Source of the DNA: Hyphomonas sp. L-53-1-40
Lineage (GTDB): Bacteria; Pseudomonadota; Alphaproteobacteria; Caulobacterales; Hyphomonadaceae
Length of the DNA stretch: 64,000 bases
Assembly (NCBI RefSeq): GCF_000682775.1
Contig: NZ_AWFI01000015.1
Span: forward strand, 124,001 to 188,000
Reading direction: 5' to 3'
The position numbers were made by a program, and so were the translations under genes. Positions 53,157 to 63,971 of the stretch are shown here, in pieces (position 1 is the stretch's first letter; each line of letters starts with the position of its first letter). The notes under the pieces were generated by a model. It ran no database searches, was not told the DNA's origin, and saw only the letters and a list, made by a program, of their open reading frames with translations.

Positions 53157-54122
53157 ATGCTTCGCGGCTTTACCATCTCGACCCTTCTTCACGCCTCCGT
53201 GCTTGCCGCGGCGGTGATGACGTGGCCGATGAAGAAGAGCGATTGCGACAAGCAGATCGAACGACTGGAACGTGAGGAGCCGGGCCTTTCGCCGGTCGAC
53301 ATCCTGCTGCGCCTGCCGCAATGCGCCAGCACGATTGATGTGCCGATCGACATTGTCGACATTGGTCTGGTCACGGACGTTGCGCCGATTCAGAAGGTGC
53401 AGGAGCCTGCCGAAGAGAAGCCTGAAGAGACCGAACCGGAAGAGCAGCCTGACCCTGTTGAGGAAGATGCCGAAATCGTCGAGGATCCGCCGGAAGAACC
53501 GGAAGAAGTGAACGAGACACGCGAGACCGAGACAGCCGAAGAGGAGCCGGTTGTCGAAGACACCAAGGCCGAGCCCGAGGAAAAGCCGAAAGAGCCTGAG
53601 CCAAAGAAGGAAGAGCCTCCGAAGAAGGAGCCGAAGCTGATCGAGAAGCAGAAGCCGAAATCGGAGTCTGACGAACTCGACTTTCTGAATGATTTCGAGG
53701 ATATCCTGAAGGACAAGGCCCAGACCCAGCGCAAGGCTGCGCAAGAACAGGCCCCGCCTCCGATCAATAAACCGGTGCTTCAAGACGTCCAGCAGCCCCG
53801 CAAGGGTGCAGGGGAGCGGCGCGGTAATACGGCGTCCCTGCAAGCCGCGATGCGTCGTCAGATCGGCTATTGCTGGAATGGCGTTGATGATCTGCCCAAG
53901 GATGACCAGATCAATGTGGTGATCCGGGTCAGGCTGAACCTGGACGGCTCGCTGGATGGCAATGCAAGCCTTGTGACGCCGCGTTCGATGCCGATTGGCC
54001 GCCGCGGTGTAGTGGTGCAGCGGGCCCTGACAGCCGTGCGCCAGTGTGCGAACTACCAATTGCCTGAAGACGATTATGACGAGTGGAAAGATATCGAGGT
54101 CACAATCGGCCCGCTCAAGTGA
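53157..54122 (+). CDS. tolA: TolA-like protein with acidic linker
   Basis: A 321-residue protein with one N-terminal anchor (ISTLLHASVLAAAVMTW), two periplasmic cysteines (Cys30 and Cys56), a long Glu/Pro/Lys linker (about residues 80-175), and a C-terminal TolA/TonB-type domain (MRRQIGYCWNG...IRVRLNLDGSLDG). TolA spans the periplasm to pull on Pal. Most TolA linkers are Ala/Lys-rich helices; this one is dominated by Glu and Pro at first and then mixed-charge. The order tolQ-tolR-tolA-tolB supports the name. Confidence 0.9.
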   Translation: MLRGFTISTLLHASVLAAAVMTWPMKKSDCDKQIERLEREEPGLSPVDILLRLPQCASTIDVPIDIVDIGLVTDVAPIQKVQEPAEEKPEETEPEEQPDPVEEDAEIVEDPPEEPEEVNETRETETAEEEPVVEDTKAEPEEKPKEPEPKKEEPPKKEPKLIEKQKPKSESDELDFLNDFEDILKDKAQTQRKAAQEQAPPPINKPVLQDVQQPRKGAGERRGNTASLQAAMRRQIGYCWNGVDDLPKDDQINVVIRVRLNLDGSLDGNASLVTPRSMPIGRRGVVVQRALTAVRQCANYQLPEDDYDEWKDIEVTIGPLK

Positions 54123-54152
54123 CCTGAATAGACATTCTGAGGAGAGTTTATA

Positions 54153-55508
54153 ATGACCCGTATCCTGACAGCCCTGATGCTGGCCCTCATGATACCCATC
54201 GGTCTCGCCATGCCTGCAGCTGCGCAGCTGCAGGTTCGCGTTGACGAGGGTAATTTCCAGCCGACCCCGCTGGCCATTCCGGACTTTGAAGTCCGTGGCG
54301 CGAATGCCGAAATGGCTGAAGACATCGCCGATGTCGTCCGGGCCGATCTGGAATCGACTGGCCTGTTTGACATCCAGAACCCGGCTTCCTTCATCCAGAA
54401 GGATCTCTCGATTGATGTTCAGCCACGTTTCCCGGACTGGCGGATCATCCAGACCGAGGGCCTTGTCGTCGGCGCGTATGAAGAGTTGCCAGACGGCAAG
54501 ATCGCCGTCTCGTTCCGCCTGTGGGACGTTTATGGTGGGGAAGTCATGCGGATCAACGGCCAGCCCGGCCGTCGCCTGACCACGACGCCAGACAATTGGC
54601 GCCGCATCGCGCACAAGATTGCGGATTCCATCTATAACCGCCTGACCGGTGAAGACCCATATTTCGATACGCGGATCGTCTATATTGCCGAGACCGGCCC
54701 AAAGACCGAGCGTGTGAAGCGCCTGGCGATCATGGATGCAGATGGTGCCAATCAACAATATCTGACTGCGGGGACGAACACCGTGCTGACGCCGCGTTTC
54801 AGCCCGTCAGCTCAGGAAATCACTTACATGTCGTATGAGGGCGGTCGCCCGCGCGTCTACCTGTTCAATATTGAAACGGGCCGTCAGGAATTGCTGGGCA
54901 ATTTTCCGGGCATGACCTTCGCGCCGCGCTTCTCGCGGGATGGGGAGAGCGTACTGATGACGCAGGCCCAAGGCGGCAACTCTGAAATCTACCTCATGAA
55001 TCTGCAGACCCGCCAATCGCGTCGCCTGACGGACCACCCGGCGATTGACACATCGCCCTCCATGTCACCGGACGGACGCGCCATTGTGTTCACGTCTGAT
55101 CGTGGCGGCAGCCCGCAGCTCTACATCATGAACACGGATGGGAGTCCGCGGACCTGCCCCTCCGGTGGTCGGGATGTTGCTTGCCGCATCACCTTCAACA
55201 AGGGCCAGTATTCGACACCGGTCTGGAGCCCGCGAGGCGATCTGGTCGCCTTTACCAAGCAACTGGGCGGTCGATTTTACATCGGCGTGATCGGGACAGA
55301 TGGTAAAGGCGAGCGCCTGCTGACCGAATCATACCTCGATGAGGGCCCGGACTGGTCGCCAAATGGCCGCGTGATCGTGTATTTCCGCGAAAGCCGTCCC
55401 GGCGCCGGTCCACAGCTCTGGTCGGTCGATCTTTCAGGCCGAAATGAGCGCAGAATGATGACCCAAACGGACGCTTCCGATCCGGCCTGGTCACCATTGT
55501 TGCAATAA
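54153..55508 (+). CDS. tolB: Tol-Pal system beta-propeller TolB
   Basis: A 451-residue periplasmic protein with a signal peptide (ALMLALMIPIGLAMPAAAQ), an N-terminal TolB-N domain to about residue 170, and a six-bladed propeller built from repeats such as RFSPSAQEITYMSYEGGRP, SMSPDGRAIVFTSDRGGSP and WSPNGRVIVYFRE. TolB binds Pal and TolA. A strong terminator follows; pal has its own upstream region. Confidence 0.97.
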   Translation: MTRILTALMLALMIPIGLAMPAAAQLQVRVDEGNFQPTPLAIPDFEVRGANAEMAEDIADVVRADLESTGLFDIQNPASFIQKDLSIDVQPRFPDWRIIQTEGLVVGAYEELPDGKIAVSFRLWDVYGGEVMRINGQPGRRLTTTPDNWRRIAHKIADSIYNRLTGEDPYFDTRIVYIAETGPKTERVKRLAIMDADGANQQYLTAGTNTVLTPRFSPSAQEITYMSYEGGRPRVYLFNIETGRQELLGNFPGMTFAPRFSRDGESVLMTQAQGGNSEIYLMNLQTRQSRRLTDHPAIDTSPSMSPDGRAIVFTSDRGGSPQLYIMNTDGSPRTCPSGGRDVACRITFNKGQYSTPVWSPRGDLVAFTKQLGGRFYIGVIGTDGKGERLLTESYLDEGPDWSPNGRVIVYFRESRPGAGPQLWSVDLSGRNERRMMTQTDASDPAWSPLLQ

Positions 55509-55521
55509 ATTCATGGCTTTC

Positions 55522-55555
55522 GCCCCCGGTTTTCGTCCGGGGGCGTTGCTTTTTG
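55522..55555 (+). terminator. Rho-independent terminator after tolB
   Basis: CGCCCCCGG pairs with CCGGGGGCG around TTTTCGT; TTGCTTTTT follows. It separates tolB from pal. Confidence 0.9.
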
Positions 55556-55733
55556 GAGACAAAGCGTCAAAATAGTATCGAATCTGGGCGGTCGCTATGC
55601 TTCCGCCCGATTGTCGCCCGAATTCTGTCAGAATATGGAGACAGATACCCGCTACACCCGGCACAACGTTGACAAACGCCAGCCGTTAAGGCGTCAATTA
55701 GCACTCAGGACATCCAGGGGAGTCTGAATAGCA

Positions 55734-56282
55734 ATGAATACCACTTTTAAACTCGCAGCCGCAGCCGCGGTTGTTCTTTCGATCAGCGCGTGTGCATCCC
55801 AACCAGAGCCTGTTGAGCAGGTCGAGGAACAGGCACCAGTTGAAGTCGCTGAGCCAGCACCGGCTCCGGCTCCAGTTGAAGCAGCGCCAGCCGCACCGGT
55901 TGGCCCGCTCGCAGGCTCGCTCGAAGACTTCCGCGTCAACGTTGGTGAGCGCGTCTACTTCGACCTCAACGGCTACCGCCTCGATGTCGACGATCAGGAA
56001 ATCCTGAAGCGTCAGGCTGCTTGGCTGTCGTCCTATCCGGGCGTTCGCATCATCGTTGCAGGTAACTGTGATGAGCGCGGCACCCGCGAGTACAACCTTG
56101 CCCTTGGCGAGCGTCGTGCTTCTATCGTGAAGGACTATCTGGTCAGCCTCGGCGTCGACCCGTCCCGCGTTGACACGATTTCCTACGGTAAAGAGCGTCC
56201 AATCGCTGCTGGTTCCGACGAGCAAGCATGGGCCCTGAACCGTAACGGCTTCACGCAAATTGTTTCCGGCGCAAACAGCTAG
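55734..56282 (+). CDS. pal: Peptidoglycan-associated lipoprotein Pal
   Basis: A 182-residue lipoprotein: signal with lipobox ending ISACASQP, an Ala/Pro/Glu-rich linker, and an OmpA-like peptidoglycan-binding domain containing VYFDLNGYRLD, VAGNCDERGTREYNLALGER and RVDTISYGKERP. Asp and Arg of the NxDxxG/RA pattern are in place. GGGGAG stands before the ATG. The upstream 55556-55733 includes GTTAAG...ATTAGC, a poor match to a CtrA box. A terminator follows. Confidence 0.97.
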   Translation: MNTTFKLAAAAAVVLSISACASQPEPVEQVEEQAPVEVAEPAPAPAPVEAAPAAPVGPLAGSLEDFRVNVGERVYFDLNGYRLDVDDQEILKRQAAWLSSYPGVRIIVAGNCDERGTREYNLALGERRASIVKDYLVSLGVDPSRVDTISYGKERPIAAGSDEQAWALNRNGFTQIVSGANS

Positions 56283-56311
56283 GTTTCTGCCGCGAATAGC
56301 TTCACAAGATG

Positions 56312-56346
56312 CAGCCGGGTGCCTTATTTTGGCCCCGGCTGTTTTT
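56312..56346 (+). terminator. Rho-independent terminator after pal
   Basis: CAGCCGGG-T-GCC pairs with GGC-CCCGGCTG (one bulged T) and is followed by five T. Confidence 0.85.
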
Positions 56347-56381
56347 GTATGTTCGCCCACAATCCTCCGGAGGCTTCCCCC

Positions 56382-57380
56382 ATGTTCAAAGCGCCCGCTC
56401 TTGTCCTCGCCAGCTTTTGCCTGATTGTTGGTCCTGCCGCCGCTCAGCGCGCTGCACCCATAACGCAAGGGGTCACCAGCTCCGACCTGTCGCAACAGGT
56501 GGCGCAGGCCCGCCAGCAAAGCGCGCAGGTTCAGGTCGAGGTCAATGGATTGACCGGAGATGTGATGCAACTGACCGGGCGGGTTGAGACGCTTGAATTC
56601 CAGCTCCAGCAACTGCGCGAGCAAAATGAGAACCTGTCACGCGACAATGAAGCCCTCATCGACGAGGCCGATGATTTGCGTACGCAGCTGGAAAATCAGT
56701 CTGCAGATATTGCCTCCCTGAAATCCTATCTTTCTGCGGCGGGCATCATGCCCGAGGCCGACCCCATGCCGGGCAATGTCGGCGGAGAGTTCGGGACGAT
56801 GCCGGAAATGGGCGCAGCGACTGACCAGAGCTTCAATTCTGGCCCACGCCGTCTTGATGCACCCACCTCCATGGGTGAAACGACTTCGAATACGTCCGGC
56901 CCGACCCGCCTGACCATGGGCGGCGCAGCTACGGCCGGTGAGTCTCTACCGGAAGGTTCATTGGGCACGATTCCTGCCAGCGCCCTGCCGGGCGAAGCGG
57001 GCCCGCTCTTTGCTCTGGCGAAATCGAAGCTGATCCAGTTCGACTATGCTGGTGCGGAAGAGGCTTTCCGTGCCTTCCTTGAGCGGTTCGGCGATGACCC
57101 GCAAGCTGGTGAGGCACACTACTGGCTGGGAGAGTCGCTCTATCAGCAGAAGGCATATGCCGATAGCGGTGCAGCCTATACGACGATGATCCGGTCTTAT
57201 CCCGACAATCCCCGCGCGCCCGATGCGCTGGTCAAGTTGGCGCGGGCAATGCGTCTGATCGGTGACAAGGAAAAGGCCTGCCTGGCCCTTGGTACGCTGC
57301 CGAGCCGCTATCCGGACGCTTCGGGTGTGACGCGGGATCTGGCTGCGGTTGAGCGAACCAAGTCCGGCTGTGACAACTAG
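56382..57380 (+). CDS. cpoB: Tol-Pal associated coordinator CpoB (YbgF)
   Basis: A 332-residue periplasmic protein with a signal peptide (LVLASFCLIVGPAAAQ), an N-terminal coiled coil (about residues 30-130, e.g. QLREQNENLSRDNEAL), a flexible Gly/Met/Thr-rich linker, and C-terminal tetratricopeptide repeats (AGAEEAFRAFLERFGDDPQ, then GESLYQQKAYADSGAAY). CpoB couples peptidoglycan synthesis to Tol constriction. CTCCGGAGG precedes the ATG at 56382; the longer frame crosses the pal terminator. tilS follows after 15 bases. Confidence 0.92.
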   Translation: MFKAPALVLASFCLIVGPAAAQRAAPITQGVTSSDLSQQVAQARQQSAQVQVEVNGLTGDVMQLTGRVETLEFQLQQLREQNENLSRDNEALIDEADDLRTQLENQSADIASLKSYLSAAGIMPEADPMPGNVGGEFGTMPEMGAATDQSFNSGPRRLDAPTSMGETTSNTSGPTRLTMGGAATAGESLPEGSLGTIPASALPGEAGPLFALAKSKLIQFDYAGAEEAFRAFLERFGDDPQAGEAHYWLGESLYQQKAYADSGAAYTTMIRSYPDNPRAPDALVKLARAMRLIGDKEKACLALGTLPSRYPDASGVTRDLAAVERTKSGCDN

Positions 57381-57395
57381 ACGACTTCCTGACAC

Positions 57396-58421
57396 ATGAT
57401 AGATGCGTTTGATCGGCTCTGTGGCACCGCTTCAGGGCCGATTGGCATTGCGGTGTCCGGAGGCAGCGACTCGCTGGCTCTGCTCGTGCTGGCCCATGAC
57501 TGGGCCGCGCGCTCAGGTCGCGATCTCGTGGCTTTCACTGTAGATCATCGTCTGCGCCCGGAGGCCGCCGATGAGGCGCGCCATGTGGCCAGTATTTGTG
57601 GGCAGTTCAGAATAGCTCATGAAACATTGGTCTGGGAAACGCCTGTATCAAAACAGGCGCTGGCCCGGCGAGCGCGGCATGGCCTGATGGCCGCGGCACT
57701 TCGGGCGCGCGGAGGGACGCGCCTGCTGCTGGGCCACACGTCTGATGATCAGTGCGAAACATTCCTGATGCGGGCACGACAAGGTTCGACCTGGTATGGC
57801 CTGGCCGGCATGCAATCGCGTGCCATGTCGCCGGTCTGGCCCGAAGGGCAGGGGGTGATGATTGCGCGACCAATCCTCTCACACAGCCGCCACGAATTGC
57901 GGACCTACCTGACCGCACGCGGAATCGTTTGGGTCGATGACCCATCCAATCGCAACCTGGCCTATGAGCGGGTGCGCGTGCGGGCGCTGCTGGACGGCCA
58001 CGTTGATCTGAAAACGCGCATACTTGCCTGTCAGGCGCGTCTGCAGGACGTGCGGCGGCTGGAAGAGCGTTTGATTGGGCGCTGGATGGCCGATTGTGTT
58101 GCGTGGGATGGAGAAGGTAGCGCACGGCTGAATCTGTCCGGGCTACCGAGAGAGCGTCTGGAGCGTGCCCTCGGCCTGATGATTCAGATTGTCGGCGGAA
58201 AGGAAACGCCTCCACGGCGGGATGCCGTGCAGCCACTGGTGGCTCGACTTTCGGGCAGCGAGGCATTTCACGGAGCCACGCTGGGCGGCGTCCTGATCTA
58301 CCGCAAGCAGGGGAATGTAGTTCTGTCGGCAGAGCCCGGAATCGCAGGTATGGCCGCCGATCCCGCGCTGGCGCACGCCCGTTTTGACGCGATGCAAGCG
58401 CTCTATGTCGGCGATACGTGA
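57396..58421 (+). CDS. tilS: tRNA(Ile)-lysidine synthase
   Basis: A 341-residue N-type ATP pyrophosphatase that makes lysidine at C34 of the CAT-anticodon tRNA-Ile, switching it from Met to Ile. The PP-loop SGGSDS is at residues 21-26 (IAVSGGSDSLALLVL), with DHRLRPEAADEA and LGHTSDDQCETFLMR following. It ends with a shorter than usual substrate-binding tail, as in other alphaproteobacteria. tilS-ftsH after Tol-Pal is a conserved order. Confidence 0.92.
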   Translation: MIDAFDRLCGTASGPIGIAVSGGSDSLALLVLAHDWAARSGRDLVAFTVDHRLRPEAADEARHVASICGQFRIAHETLVWETPVSKQALARRARHGLMAAALRARGGTRLLLGHTSDDQCETFLMRARQGSTWYGLAGMQSRAMSPVWPEGQGVMIARPILSHSRHELRTYLTARGIVWVDDPSNRNLAYERVRVRALLDGHVDLKTRILACQARLQDVRRLEERLIGRWMADCVAWDGEGSARLNLSGLPRERLERALGLMIQIVGGKETPPRRDAVQPLVARLSGSEAFHGATLGGVLIYRKQGNVVLSAEPGIAGMAADPALAHARFDAMQALYVGDT

Positions 58422-58441
58422 CAAAACAGCCATTTTAAGAG

Positions 58442-58478
58442 CTTTTGAGTCGTTTTCATGCGATAAGCCCCCTATCTT
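58442..58478 (+). promoter_or_regulatory. Putative RpoH-type promoter before ftsH
   Basis: CTTTTGAG (58442-58449) and, 18 bases on, CCCCCTATCTT (58468-58478) loosely fit heat-shock promoters (CTTGAA and CCCCATNT). It lies 37 bases before ftsH. The -35 deviates, so the call is tentative. Confidence 0.4.
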
Positions 58479-58514
58479 ACGGGATGAACACCGGAATTTG
58501 GAGCGAGACGCAAA

Positions 58515-60437
<1,923 letters not shown>

Positions 60438-60461
60438 TCGTTGGGTCCCAGCAGCAGATTG

Positions 60462-60494
60462 AAAAAGCGCGGTCAGTTAGACCGCGCTTTTTTG
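60462..60494. terminator. Bidirectional terminator after ftsH
   Basis: AAAAGCGCGGTC pairs with GACCGCGCTTTT around AGTTA and ends in a T run on each strand. It also includes the last codons of the leftward short gene at 60473-60583. Confidence 0.9.
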
Positions 60495-60583
60495 CTTTTA
60501 TGCAACGGCTTGCCTTTCGCCTGCTGAATACTACCGTTATCCAGCGACTCAGGAACGTTCTTCTTATCGAAGGGTTCTGCCAT
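60473..60583 (-). CDS. Possible 36-residue basic protein
   Basis: A short frame (MAEPFDKKNVPESL...KPLHKSKKARSN) with an AGAGGGA site seven bases before the ATG. It is rich in Lys, Ser and Asn, with no signal or membrane segment. The last codons lie within the ftsH terminator hairpin. It is divergent from the GNAT gene. Such short basic genes recur beside ftsH in related genomes by my impression only; I cannot confirm it. Confidence 0.4.
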   Translation of the reverse strand: MAEPFDKKNVPESLDNGSIQQAKGKPLHKSKKARSN

Positions 60584-60643
60584 TGCGCGTCCCTCTTGGC
60601 GGGTCTTGCGCGACGAAAAACAAAGCGGAGGCTGGCAGGCTTC

Positions 60644-61228
60644 ATGTGCAATGCGCCCCTTCACGTGTCGCTCGACACCGGACACGAAATTCTCTTGAGG
60701 CCCGTCGGCCTGGATGACGAGCCACGCTTCCGGCAAATATTCCGATCCATGTCGCCGGAGTCGCGCTATCTGCGCTTTTTCAGCGGCGCCAATCCTGTGC
60801 CCGACTCAGTTGTCCACAGTCTCGCAAATGCGGATGGCAAGGTTCATATCGCGTGGGGCATCCTGGACGCTGATGAAGACGACACACCACTCATGGCAGC
60901 GGCCCATGCCATTCGCGCAGAGCCTGGCAGCAAGCGAGCCGAACTCGCGCTCGGCGTGCTGGATCAGTACCAGGCGCACGGCTTGTCCCGCCTGTTGATT
61001 GCGTCGGTGGCGCTTTCCTGTCGCGCGCAGGGCATCACTACGCTGGAGGCTGAAACGCTGCCAGAAAATCGTAAAGCCAACAGCCTGTTCAAGGCTCTCG
61101 GCGGCAAGGTAATTCGACCGTTACCGCCGACGACGGTGTGGGAATTTGAAGTGGATGATCTGATCGGCCAGCTCAAGCACATGGAAAAGCCGGAGGGCTT
61201 GCGAGCCGTGTTCAGCACAAACGGGTAA
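60644..61228 (+). CDS. GNAT-family N-acetyltransferase
   Basis: A 194-residue acetyltransferase. After ILLRPVGLDDEPRFRQIFRSM and the phrase RYLRFFSGANP, the acetyl-CoA loop lies near ALGVLDQYQAHGLSRLLI, a QxxGxG/A-like variant (Q-A-H-G-L-S). The end ENRKANSLFKALGGKV fits the GNAT C-terminus. I start at the ATG at 60644 (MCNAPL), as upstream codons overlap the short opposite gene and the ftsH terminator. Substrate unknown. Confidence 0.82.
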   Translation: MCNAPLHVSLDTGHEILLRPVGLDDEPRFRQIFRSMSPESRYLRFFSGANPVPDSVVHSLANADGKVHIAWGILDADEDDTPLMAAAHAIRAEPGSKRAELALGVLDQYQAHGLSRLLIASVALSCRAQGITTLEAETLPENRKANSLFKALGGKVIRPLPPTTVWEFEVDDLIGQLKHMEKPEGLRAVFSTNG

Positions 61229-61237
61229 GTGCTTGCC

Positions 61238-61324
61238 TCACAGATAGTTCATGGCAAGTTCGAGGGCCCGGCCGACGATCTCCGGCGCCTCGCCAAAGAC
61301 ATCAATGTCAGGTGAAATCGACAT
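61238..61324 (-). CDS. Possible 28-residue protein downstream of sdhB
   Basis: A 28-codon frame (MSISPDIDVF...ALELAMNYL) with a GGGGG stretch about eight bases before the ATG. Codon use looks coding-like (many GCC, GTC, CTC), and the end resembles an amphipathic helix. It may be a real short gene, the remnant of a longer one, or chance. It lies between the GNAT gene end and the sdhB end. Confidence 0.3.
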   Translation of the reverse strand: MSISPDIDVFGEAPEIVGRALELAMNYL

Positions 61325-61380
61325 GCAAATAAGCCCCCATCTGGATCAACCCGAAATGGAGGCTAATTTGGATTCGTGGC

Positions 61381-62163
61381 CTAGGAAACCCGTTCAACCA
61401 TCATGTGCTTTATCTTTGCGATGGCTTTGGCCGGGTTCAGGCCTTTCGGGCAGACTTGGGCACAGTTCATGATCGTATGGCAACGATACAGCTTGAACGG
61501 GTCCTCAAGATCGTCGAGGCGCTCGCCGGTCGCTTCATCTCGGCTGTCGATCAGCCAGCGATAGGCCTGCAGCAGAGCTGCTGGCCCCAGATACTTGTCG
61601 CCATTCCACCAATAGGACGGGCAGGAGGTCGTGCAGGAGGCACAGAGGATGCATTCGTAGAGGCCATTCAGCTCTTCGCGGTCTTCCTCGGATTGTTTCC
61701 ATTCCTTTTCCGGGTCTGGCGTAACCGTCTTCAGGTATGGCTGCACATAGGCATGCTGGGCATAGAAGCTGGTCAGATCCGGGATCAGGTCTTTCACCAC
61801 CGGCTGCGAGGGCAGGGGCGCAATCGTGATGACGCCGCCCGGCAGTTCGTCGAAGCCCTTGGTGCAGGCAATCGTGTTCTGGCCGGCAATGTTCATGGCG
61901 CAGGAGCCGCAGACGCCTTCACGGCAGGAGCGGCGGAAGGCCAGCGTCGGGTCGACATTGTTCTTGATGTAGAACAACACGTCCAGGATCATCGTTCCCG
62001 CGCGATCCATGTCCACCCAATAGGTGTCCCAGCGTGGATTACCGCCCTCTTCCGGGCTGTAGCGATAAATCCGGAACTGGCGGAGATTGGTCGCGCCTTG
62101 CGGTTTCGGCCAGGTCTTGCCCTTTTTGGGCGCCGAACCTTTGGGGAGAGTAAGTTGAACCAT
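61381..62163 (-). CDS. sdhB: Succinate dehydrogenase iron-sulfur subunit
   Basis: A 260-residue membrane-peripheral subunit. The N-terminal ferredoxin domain holds [14 protein letters not shown] and a later Cys for [2Fe-2S]; the C-terminal domain holds [12 protein letters not shown] and [17 protein letters not shown] for the [4Fe-4S] and [3Fe-4S] clusters. It passes electrons from SdhA to quinone. It starts 20 bases after sdhA on the same strand. No clear terminator follows. Confidence 0.98.
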   Translation of the reverse strand: MVQLTLPKGSAPKKGKTWPKPQGATNLRQFRIYRYSPEEGGNPRWDTYWVDMDRAGTMILDVLFYIKNNVDPTLAFRRSCREGVCGSCAMNIAGQNTIACTKGFDELPGGVITIAPLPSQPVVKDLIPDLTSFYAQHAYVQPYLKTVTPDPEKEWKQSEEDREELNGLYECILCASCTTSCPSYWWNGDKYLGPAALLQAYRWLIDSRDEATGERLDDLEDPFKLYRCHTIMNCAQVCPKGLNPAKAIAKIKHMMVERVS

Positions 62164-62183
62164 GTCGTGCTCGCCTTGATATC

Positions 62184-63971
62184 CTAGTAAACCCGGGCCT
62201 TGGGCTCGATGTAGCTGATTTCGTTCGAAAGCGTGTAATTGTGCACTTCGCGATAGTCGATTGTGACCTTGCCGGCCTCATCGCACCAGGCCAGCGTGTG
62301 CTTCATCCACGTTTCGTCATTACGCTCCGAGAAGTCTTCGCGGGCGTGCGCGCCACGGCTTTCCTGACGGTTGGCCGCAGAGTTCACTGTGACAGCAGCC
62401 TGCGCGATCAGATTGTCGAACTCGAGGGCTTCAACAAGATCCGTATTCCAGACCATGCCCCGGTCTTTCACATCGATCCCTGGCGCTTTCTTGTAGACTT
62501 CCTCAATGGCATCGACGCCGTCCTTCAGAACATCGCCGGTGCGGAAGACAGCGCAATTGTTCTGCATGCCCTTTTGCATTTCGAGGCGGAGGGCTGCGAC
62601 GGGTTGGTCGCCCGTTGCGTTGCGCAGGCGATCAAGGCGCGCGAGGTGGCTGTCGGTTGCGCCCTTCGGTAATTCCGGCTGGGTTGCGCCCGCTTCCGTG
62701 GTGGCGCCACAGCGCTGGCCGGCCGCGCGGCCGAACACGACAAGGTCGATCAGCGAATTGGAGCCGAGACGGTTGGCGCCGTGCACGGAGACACAGGCCG
62801 CTTCGCCCACGGCCATCAGGCCAGGCACAACCGAATCCGGGTCGCCATTCTTCTTCGTCAGCACTTCCCCATGATAATTGGTTGGAATGCCGCCCATATT
62901 GTAGTGAACGGTCGGAAGGACTGGGATCGGTTCTTTTGTAACGTCCACACCAGCAAAGATTTTCGCCGTCTCGGAGATGCCCGGCAGGCGGGCCGCCAGG
63001 ACTTCTGCGCCAAGGTGTTCGAGATGCAGGTGGATATGATCCTTCTCTGCACCGACGCCGCGGCCTTCGCGGATTTCCATCGTCATGGCACGGGACACCA
63101 CATCGCGAGACGCGAGGTCTTTTGCGGACGGGGCATAACGCTCCATGAAGCGCTCACCTTCGGAATTGGTCAGGTAACCGCCTTCGCCGCGCGAACCTTC
63201 GGTGATCAGGCAGCCGGAGCCGTAGATCCCGGTTGGGTGGAACTGGACGAATTCCATGTCCTGCAATGGCAGGCCGGCGCGCAGTACCATGGCATTGCCG
63301 TCACCCGTACAGGTGTGAGCCGAGGTGCAGGAGAAGAAGGCGCGTCCATATCCGCCGGTTGCCAGCACGACTTTCTGCGCGCGGAAACGATGCAGCGTAC
63401 CATCATCCAGTTTCCACGCTGTAACACCGCGGCAGGCGCCTTCCTCATCCATGATGAGGTCGAGTGCGAAATATTCGATGAAGAATTCGGTCTCTTCCTT
63501 GACGCACTGCCCATAAAGCGTGTGCAGCATCGCGTGACCAGTACGGTCGGCCGCAGCACAGGTCCGCTGGACAGGGCCCTGACCAAAGTCACGTGTCATG
63601 CCGCCAAATGCGCGCTGGTAGATCTTGCCTTCCTCAGTTCGCGAGAAGGGCATGCCCCAATGCTCAAGTTCGTAAACAGCGGCAGGTGCTTCACGGCAAA
63701 GATATTCGATGGCGTCCTGATCGCCGAGCCAGTCTGACCCTTTGACCGTGTCGTACATATGCCAGCGCCAGTCATCCTCGCCCATATTTCCAAGCGAGGC
63801 GGCAATGCCACCTTGTGCAGCCACCGTGTGGGAGCGCGTCGGGAAGACTTTGGAGATACAGGCCGTTTTCAGGCCTGCCTGTGCGGCGCCCAAAGCTGCG
63901 CGGAGGCCAGAGCCGCCAGCGCCAACAACCACGACATCATATGTATGGTCGGTCCAGGTATAATTGCTCAT
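62184..63971 (-). CDS. sdhA: Succinate dehydrogenase flavoprotein subunit
   Basis: A 595-residue FAD protein oxidising succinate to fumarate at the inner membrane. [17 protein letters not shown] is the FAD motif, [11 protein letters not shown] contains the His that covalently holds FAD, and the active-site Arg lies in [13 protein letters not shown]. Length is normal. sdhC and sdhD are expected upstream, to the right of the window; the last 29 bases do not allow a call. Confidence 0.98.
   Translation of the reverse strand: MSNYTWTDHTYDVVVVGAGGSGLRAALGAAQAGLKTACISKVFPTRSHTVAAQGGIAASLGNMGEDDWRWHMYDTVKGSDWLGDQDAIEYLCREAPAAVYELEHWGMPFSRTEEGKIYQRAFGGMTRDFGQGPVQRTCAAADRTGHAMLHTLYGQCVKEETEFFIEYFALDLIMDEEGACRGVTAWKLDDGTLHRFRAQKVVLATGGYGRAFFSCTSAHTCTGDGNAMVLRAGLPLQDMEFVQFHPTGIYGSGCLITEGSRGEGGYLTNSEGERFMERYAPSAKDLASRDVVSRAMTMEIREGRGVGAEKDHIHLHLEHLGAEVLAARLPGISETAKIFAGVDVTKEPIPVLPTVHYNMGGIPTNYHGEVLTKKNGDPDSVVPGLMAVGEAACVSVHGANRLGSNSLIDLVVFGRAAGQRCGATTEAGATQPELPKGATDSHLARLDRLRNATGDQPVAALRLEMQKGMQNNCAVFRTGDVLKDGVDAIEEVYKKAPGIDVKDRGMVWNTDLVEALEFDNLIAQAAVTVNSAANRQESRGAHAREDFSERNDETWMKHTLAWCDEAGKVTIDYREVHNYTLSNEISYIEPKARVY

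Noticed and set aside
53067-54758. A 563-codon leftward frame opposite tolA and tolB
   Set aside because: It is a compositional shadow, with Leu/Arg runs that mirror the Glu/Lys linker of TolA.
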